DNA of 16,476 bases from Candidatus Glassbacteria bacterium RIFCSPLOWO2_12_FULL_58_11 (GTDB taxonomy: Bacteria; Gemmatimonadota; Glassbacteria; GWA2-58-10): assembly GCA_001780825.1 (NCBI GenBank), contig MFIX01000222.1:6266-22741 (forward strand), written 5' to 3'. Numbering within the stretch: the first letter of the stretch is position 1; each line of letters opens with the position of its first letter. Below, piece after piece: positions 12,495 through 16,476 of the stretch. The notes beneath the pieces were generated by a model. The model searched no databases, had not been told where the DNA came from, and saw only the letters and a list, made by a program, of their open reading frames with translations. A program made the position numbers and the translations under genes.

Positions 12495-14360
12495 TCACTT
12501 CAGCAGAATCATCTTCCGGGTGGCGTTGTAAGCCGAGGAAGTGAAGCGGTAGAAGTAGACACCGCTGCTGACCTGGCTCCCGTTATTGTCGGTGCCATCC
12601 CAGAATGAAGAATAGTAACCCGGGCTCTTCATACCACGATCAAGAGTCTTTACCAGTCTGCCGCGGATATCGTAAACGTTGAGCGTAAAAGCGACGTTTC
12701 CGGTTTCATCCGGTATCTGGTAATTGATCGTGGTCGAGGGGTTGAACGGGTTCGGATGGTTCTGCGACAAGGCGAAAGCCTTGGGCAGCGAAGCGCCCTG
12801 ACTGATGCCCTCACCCGCGGTGGGGACACGGTGGTCGATGGTCGCTACGCCGTCGATCTTTTCCACGCCAAGCGAAGTACCCTGATCATCGATTACTTCA
12901 ACGCCCTTGAGCATCAGGTCGATATCGACACCCTCTCCCTCAGCGGGAACAGGGGTAATATCGATATCATAGACCAGCTCGAACAGGGCGCCGTTGCCGG
13001 CGGCGATCACGTCAGTCGTCGTATTGGCCAGTCCGATAACCTGGACGTAAGAGCCGGAATCCGCCGTGGTGAACCACCAGCCAGTGGCGCGGGAAATATT
13101 AGCCACCGGATTGGCGTCCAGAGACAGAATACCGATCTTATCCACAGGATCTTCCTGGACATAGAAGCGGAGCGAGGCGACCGGGCTCGCATTTTTCAGT
13201 ATGACCGGCACATAGAGCTTGCCGTTCATGATCTTGGCAATGCCCGCGGTCTCCTGGCCTAATGTCCGCATACCCTGCATAACTCCAAGCGAAAGCGTAT
13301 CGCCGAAGAAGAAACTGAGAGCAGTTTCCTCGGTGCTGGCCGAAGGCTGAACGATATCCGACAAGCCTGTACCTGTTTGGTCATTCAATGCCACGCTCGC
13401 CAGCATAATTGAAGCCGTCGAACCGGCTCCGACCGAGGCCACGTCGTAACTCAACGAGCAGAGCTCGCCCGAACCGCCGGTGGGTATCGTCCCGCCAGTG
13501 AAAGTGACCGTGGCGCGCTTATCGCCGGCCGCGGCCAGAGCGGTCGTAACATCAGCTATTGTATAGCCGAATGTCGCCCCGCCGGCCCTCGCTCCAGCAG
13601 TTACACCCTTTAGGGTGAGAGTACCGCCGGGGTAGTCGACGGTGAAACTTCCCGAGCCGACCGTATCCCGGTTCGCGATCTTGACCGCAACGTTAACGCT
13701 CTTGCCGCTGGCTGCTCCCTGGGTGGCGACCAGCGCAAGCTGGTTGTTGTCGGGGATGACAGCGACGACTATCGGATCGACGATCACCACCGGCAGGTCC
13801 GTAAACGTTCCCTGGTCCACCGGGTACTTGAAGATCAAGTTTCCAACCGGGTCCGGAGTCAGCGTGTAGGTCCCTTCCGGCATGTCCGCGGGTACGTTGA
13901 AGGACACCTTGAGCACTTCACCGGATTTGGAAGAAATCAAGCCCGCAGTAGCTAAAAAGTCAATATTCACTCCGAGCAATGTCGAGGTGAGCAGCTTGTT
14001 GGAGCCGTCTTCCGCATCATCCATCCGGATCAGAGTGGTCGTGGCCAGGGTTTTCAACGTCGTCCCGAAAGCGGTCCACTGGTACCACCAGCCTCCTGCA
14101 TCGGTTGGTGCCGTAGTGCCGGAGGCCAATTCTCCGTGGGCTGTCTGGGCTATCCCGTTGGGTATCCCGCCGAACAGATTGAGGAATCCACCCGTTCCTG
14201 TCGAGTGAATCCGCATATCAATGGTGAGCGTCAGGACACCCCCCGGCTCTGCCCCGGATGCCTTGACAAGCAAGGTATCCGGCAAATTTGCTGCAGCCAG
14301 ATAGGTGAGGTTAAACACCACAAGTACTATTCCGAGGAATAGTATCTTCAAAATTTTCAT
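12495..14360 (-). CDS. Secreted cohesin-like protein with FlgD-like/type IX sorting-type C-terminal domain
   Basis: 621 residues from ATG 14360, with GGGGGA 6 nt upstream. Residues 1-24 are a signal peptide ending in 'YLAAA'. Three beta-rich segments follow (about 25-205, 205-350, 350-520). They have the cohesin-like pattern of paired hydrophobic strands ('LYVPVILKNASPVASLRFYV', 'GALFELVYDI', 'GELCSLSYDV') used by surface and scaffold proteins. The C-terminal 99 residues start 'LPKAFALSQNHPNPFNPSTT' (from 525) and end in 'SSGVYFYR' and 'TRKMILLK'. This is the FlgD Ig-like / type IX sorting-like domain that marks outer-surface or secreted proteins in FCB bacteria. It has few Cys and Lys residues and many Gly, Thr, Ala and Val, typical of an exported protein. 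It follows a homologous-ended gene, with a stem-loop between. The ligand is unknown; no catalytic domain is seen. Confidence 0.85.
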   Translation of the reverse strand: MKILKILFLGIVLVVFNLTYLAAANLPDTLLVKASGAEPGGVLTLTIDMRIHSTGTGGFLNLFGGIPNGIAQTAHGELASGTTAPTDAGGWWYQWTAFGTTLKTLATTTLIRMDDAEDGSNKLLTSTLLGVNIDFLATAGLISSKSGEVLKVSFNVPADMPEGTYTLTPDPVGNLIFKYPVDQGTFTDLPVVIVDPIVVAVIPDNNQLALVATQGAASGKSVNVAVKIANRDTVGSGSFTVDYPGGTLTLKGVTAGARAGGATFGYTIADVTTALAAAGDKRATVTFTGGTIPTGGSGELCSLSYDVASVGAGSTASIMLASVALNDQTGTGLSDIVQPSASTEETALSFFFGDTLSLGVMQGMRTLGQETAGIAKIMNGKLYVPVILKNASPVASLRFYVQEDPVDKIGILSLDANPVANISRATGWWFTTADSGSYVQVIGLANTTTDVIAAGNGALFELVYDIDITPVPAEGEGVDIDLMLKGVEVIDDQGTSLGVEKIDGVATIDHRVPTAGEGISQGASLPKAFALSQNHPNPFNPSTTINYQIPDETGNVAFTLNVYDIRGRLVKTLDRGMKSPGYYSSFWDGTDNNGSQVSSGVYFYRFTSSAYNATRKMILLK

Positions 14361-14405
14361 ATCGTTCCCCCTGATGAGCTAATTTGACTTAAGGCAGATT
14401 CAGCC

Positions 14406-14434
14406 CCGGGCTCCGCAAGAAGCGCGGAGCCCGG
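14406..14434 (-). terminator. GC-rich stem-loop between the two secreted-protein genes
   Basis: A perfect 11-bp stem, CCGGGCTCCGC / GCGGAGCCCGG, with a 7-nt loop, lies 15 nt past the stop of the upstream gene (minus strand). No T-run follows, so it is not a standard intrinsic terminator. It may cause partial termination or mark an RNA processing/stability site that sets different levels for the two genes. Confidence 0.5.
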
Positions 14435-14448
14435 AACCGAACTCTTAT

Positions 14449-16476
14449 TTACTTCAGTATTACCATCTTCCGTGTCGCCGTGAAATTACCGGCTTGCATC
14501 CTGTAGAAGTAAACACCGGAGGATACTCTATTTCCGCTGAGATCACGTCCATCCCAGTTGATCGAGTACTGTCCGGCCTCCTTGAGCTCATCTACCAGGG
14601 TAATCACTTTCTGTCCGCGGATGTTGTAAACAGTCAGGCTAACCTTCGCTCCGCCGTCGCTCTCCGGAATCTCATAAGAGATCGTCGTGGAGGGGTTAAA
14701 CGGGTTAGGACTGTTCTGGGACAGGGCGTAAGCCCTGGGCAAGGCGCTTCCGCCATTTACCTTGGCAGCCTCGATGCGCACCGTTCCGTTGCGATCAGCC
14801 GTCTCGACCTTCTCCAGCGTCAACCCGGCTTTGCTTTGATCTTTATCAGGGAACGAGACACTGAACATTCCGCTTCCCAGCTGAGAAGGCACCAGGCCGG
14901 TGAGACTGATTATATCGACCACCAGCTTGCCGCCGACCAGCATCGGTTTAATAAACACCTTACCGGTCAGCGCCTGGCTCAACTGTACGTCCGGCCTGCC
15001 GTAACTCTGGTCATAGCTGAACGTGAAGCGAGCGGCGATAATTTCGTAATCGGTGTTCAGTTTTATCAAGGCAGCGCCATCCGCGGTAACCGTGGTCGAG
15101 ACCACATCCTGCACCGCCGCCAGCAGCGTGGACGGCAGCGGCTGGGCCAGCATATCTGCCAGCATGGCAGCCAGGGCCTCGAACGGTACTTCATCGCTAC
15201 TGTACAGGTAATACCACAGATCCTTAGAGTTTGTCTCTCCGTCTCCGTCAAGATCACTTACTACCTGGGCAATTACCTTAACATAGCCGCCCATAACCGA
15301 AGACAGGGCCACATCCGCACCAGCCGGGTCGGACAGCGAGGCGTTCTCCAGGGTGACCGGGATGGAATCCGGCGCAGTGACCGTCTCCAGCACCATAAAT
15401 GTCACCACCAGGACCTCGCGTATTCCGCCGGCCAGGATCGGATTGCTGCCGGAAAGATCGATGGCCGAAAGGACGAACTCGCCTGCCGTGTTAGCGGCTA
15501 CGATATCGATCTCGCCGACCGGAGTGAGGCCGGCGCTGTCCTTACCCGCCATCATATCCGTGATCTGCAACTTGGCAGGATCGAACTTCATCTTGAAGCC
15601 GATTCCGGCGATATCACTATCCGCCGAATAGAGCTGCACCTTGGTCATTGCAGATCCGCCCGGAACAGCGGTGGCCTTGCGGACCTTGAGATAGGTCGTC
15701 GGCGCGGGAGGACCGATCGAAACCGGTCCGGCCGTTACCGCCTGCGACTCATTACCGTTCACGTCCGCCGCGGTAAAGACATAGGTGTACTCCACGCCGG
15801 TAGAGATGCCGGTATCTTCGAAGCTGCCGGTCGCGCCTGCCACCGGAGCCTCGTCCATCACTACCGTAACATCATCCATCCCGTCAGCCGTACGGACGAT
15901 CTTGATCGAGCCCAGATCGCTATCCGACGGGTTCTTCCAAGACAGCATAATCGAGGAAGTCCCGGCTGTCGCCATCGCCTCGGTAACCGGGCTTGGAGGA
16001 GTGATGTCCAGATACACGGCAATGTAACCGGAAACACCGGTAGCGGCATAATCCGTTGTATTGAAATTCTCATCGGTTACCGCCACGACGCCGGAAACAG
16101 TGATCCACGACGTGTCGCCATTAGCCAGACTGCTGTTTAGCTGGAACTTGATAGATACGAGCTGCTGGCCCGAGCCGCCGGCCGGAATACTCTTCGTTCC
16201 GGTCAGATCGATAAGGCCGATCCGGATACTGTCTCCGGCAGCGGTGACATCCGGAGTCGGCGCTCCGCCGGTCCAGATGGCACTGTTTGCGGTGACCGAG
16301 TTGCCATAGGTCAACTGGCTTGTGTTGTACTTAACCACAAGCTGTGCCGCGGTAACCTTATCCCGGTTGGTCAGCAGGATATTAACTGTCTGCTCGGTTT
16401 GCGGCGAGGCGGTCTTGCTCTGCACCTGATACTCGAAGGGACTGCGAATCAGGAACACACCTTTGGTCACCGCGCT
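14449..16476 (-). CDS. Secreted cohesin-like/FnIII/half-dockerin protein with FlgD-like C-terminus, 5' end cut by window
   Basis: 675 residues are visible; the frame is open to the window edge, and the GTG at 16470 is internal to a beta-domain, so the start and signal peptide lie outside. Visible order: a cohesin-like domain (about 15-155: 'VNILLTNRDKVTAAQLVVKY', 'GGSGQQLVSIKFQL'), a fibronectin type III domain (about 158-255: 'TPPSPVTEA', 'SSIMLSWKNPSD', 'YTYVFTAADVNGNES'), a second cohesin-like domain (about 258-402: 'VQLYSADSDIAGIGFKMKFD'), one dockerin/EF-hand loop DLDGDGETNSKD (408-419) with all calcium ligands (D1, D3, D5, N9, D12), a further beta domain (about 460-570) and the FlgD-like/type IX sorting-type end (from 'LPRAYALSQNSPNPFNPST' to 'TRKMVILK'). 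It is probably a calcium-stabilised surface or secreted structural or adhesive protein. Only one of the two dockerin repeats is seen, so true cellulosome docking is unlikely. Confidence 0.86.
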   Translation of the reverse strand, partial: SAVTKGVFLIRSPFEYQVQSKTASPQTEQTVNILLTNRDKVTAAQLVVKYNTSQLTYGNSVTANSAIWTGGAPTPDVTAAGDSIRIGLIDLTGTKSIPAGGSGQQLVSIKFQLNSSLANGDTSWITVSGVVAVTDENFNTTDYAATGVSGYIAVYLDITPPSPVTEAMATAGTSSIMLSWKNPSDSDLGSIKIVRTADGMDDVTVVMDEAPVAGATGSFEDTGISTGVEYTYVFTAADVNGNESQAVTAGPVSIGPPAPTTYLKVRKATAVPGGSAMTKVQLYSADSDIAGIGFKMKFDPAKLQITDMMAGKDSAGLTPVGEIDIVAANTAGEFVLSAIDLSGSNPILAGGIREVLVVTFMVLETVTAPDSIPVTLENASLSDPAGADVALSSVMGGYVKVIAQVVSDLDGDGETNSKDLWYYLYSSDEVPFEALAAMLADMLAQPLPSTLLAAVQDVVSTTVTADGAALIKLNTDYEIIAARFTFSYDQSYGRPDVQLSQALTGKVFIKPMLVGGKLVVDIISLTGLVPSQLGSGMFSVSFPDKDQSKAGLTLEKVETADRNGTVRIEAAKVNGGSALPRAYALSQNSPNPFNPSTTISYEIPESDGGAKVSLTVYNIRGQKVITLVDELKEAGQYSINWDGRDLSGNRVSSGVYFYRMQAGNFTATRKMVILK

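Noticed and set aside
14494..16140. Plus-strand open frame of 548 codons opposite the cohesin-like gene
   Set aside because: It is the complement of a protein with FnIII, EF-hand and FlgD-like motifs. Its own translation is His/Arg/Gln-rich without domain signal.

Overview
The window is moderately GC-rich, densely coded bacterial chromosome. It has no recognisable tRNA or rRNA, CRISPR array or mobile element. Two adjacent secreted proteins end in the 'NPFNPST ... WDG.D..G..VSSGVYFYR ... TRKM..LK' FlgD-like / type IX sorting-type C-terminus. A GAF-fused secretion/pilus ATPase, an ExeA-like ATPase and a secreted sulfatase-modifying-factor-type (FGE) protein are also present. This mix suggests a Gram-negative member of the FCB superphylum or a neighbouring candidate phylum (for example Zixibacteria, Latescibacteria, KSB1, Marinimicrobia or Glassbacteria). 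That placement is inference; no marker in the window fixes the phylum.

Layout. (1) 1-5268, minus strand: a tight four-gene run. It starts with an ExeA/GspA-like AAA ATPase carrying two zinc ribbons and a PH-like C-terminus. Next come a single-pass membrane protein, a PHP-family phosphoesterase, and a secreted TPR + FGE protein cut by the window edge. A near-consensus promoter (5352-5380) sits just in front of the ATPase gene, and a 51-codon small ORF with a good ribosome binding site lies upstream. (2) 5701-7869, plus strand: a divergent GAF-MshEN-GspE/PilB ATPase. (3) 7906-9579, minus strand: trxA, a CDP-alcohol phosphatidyltransferase gene and tmk, read from a promoter at 9677-9705. (4) 9885-12389, plus strand: a nitrilase-type glutaminase gene overlapping nadE (together a glutamine-dependent NAD+ synthetase), then a DUF948/YtxG-like gene and a YtxH-like gene. 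The run ends at a strong bidirectional terminator (12441-12473). (5) 12495-16476, minus strand: two large secreted proteins with cohesin-like beta domains, separated by a GC-rich stem-loop; the upstream one is cut by the window end.

How the genes fit together. Regions 3 and 4 are mostly housekeeping: redox, phospholipid, dTTP and NAD synthesis, plus envelope-associated YtxGH. Regions 1, 2 and 5 point to the cell envelope and secretion. The two ATPases of secretion/pilus type face each other across one intergenic region. The ExeA-like operon joins a Zn-ribbon/PH ATPase to a membrane anchor, a metal phosphoesterase and a periplasmic FGE protein, a combination I do not recognise as a named system. 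The most checkable oddity is the NAD synthetase: its two halves lie in different frames that meet at a run of six A residues, exactly where a fused gene would continue.
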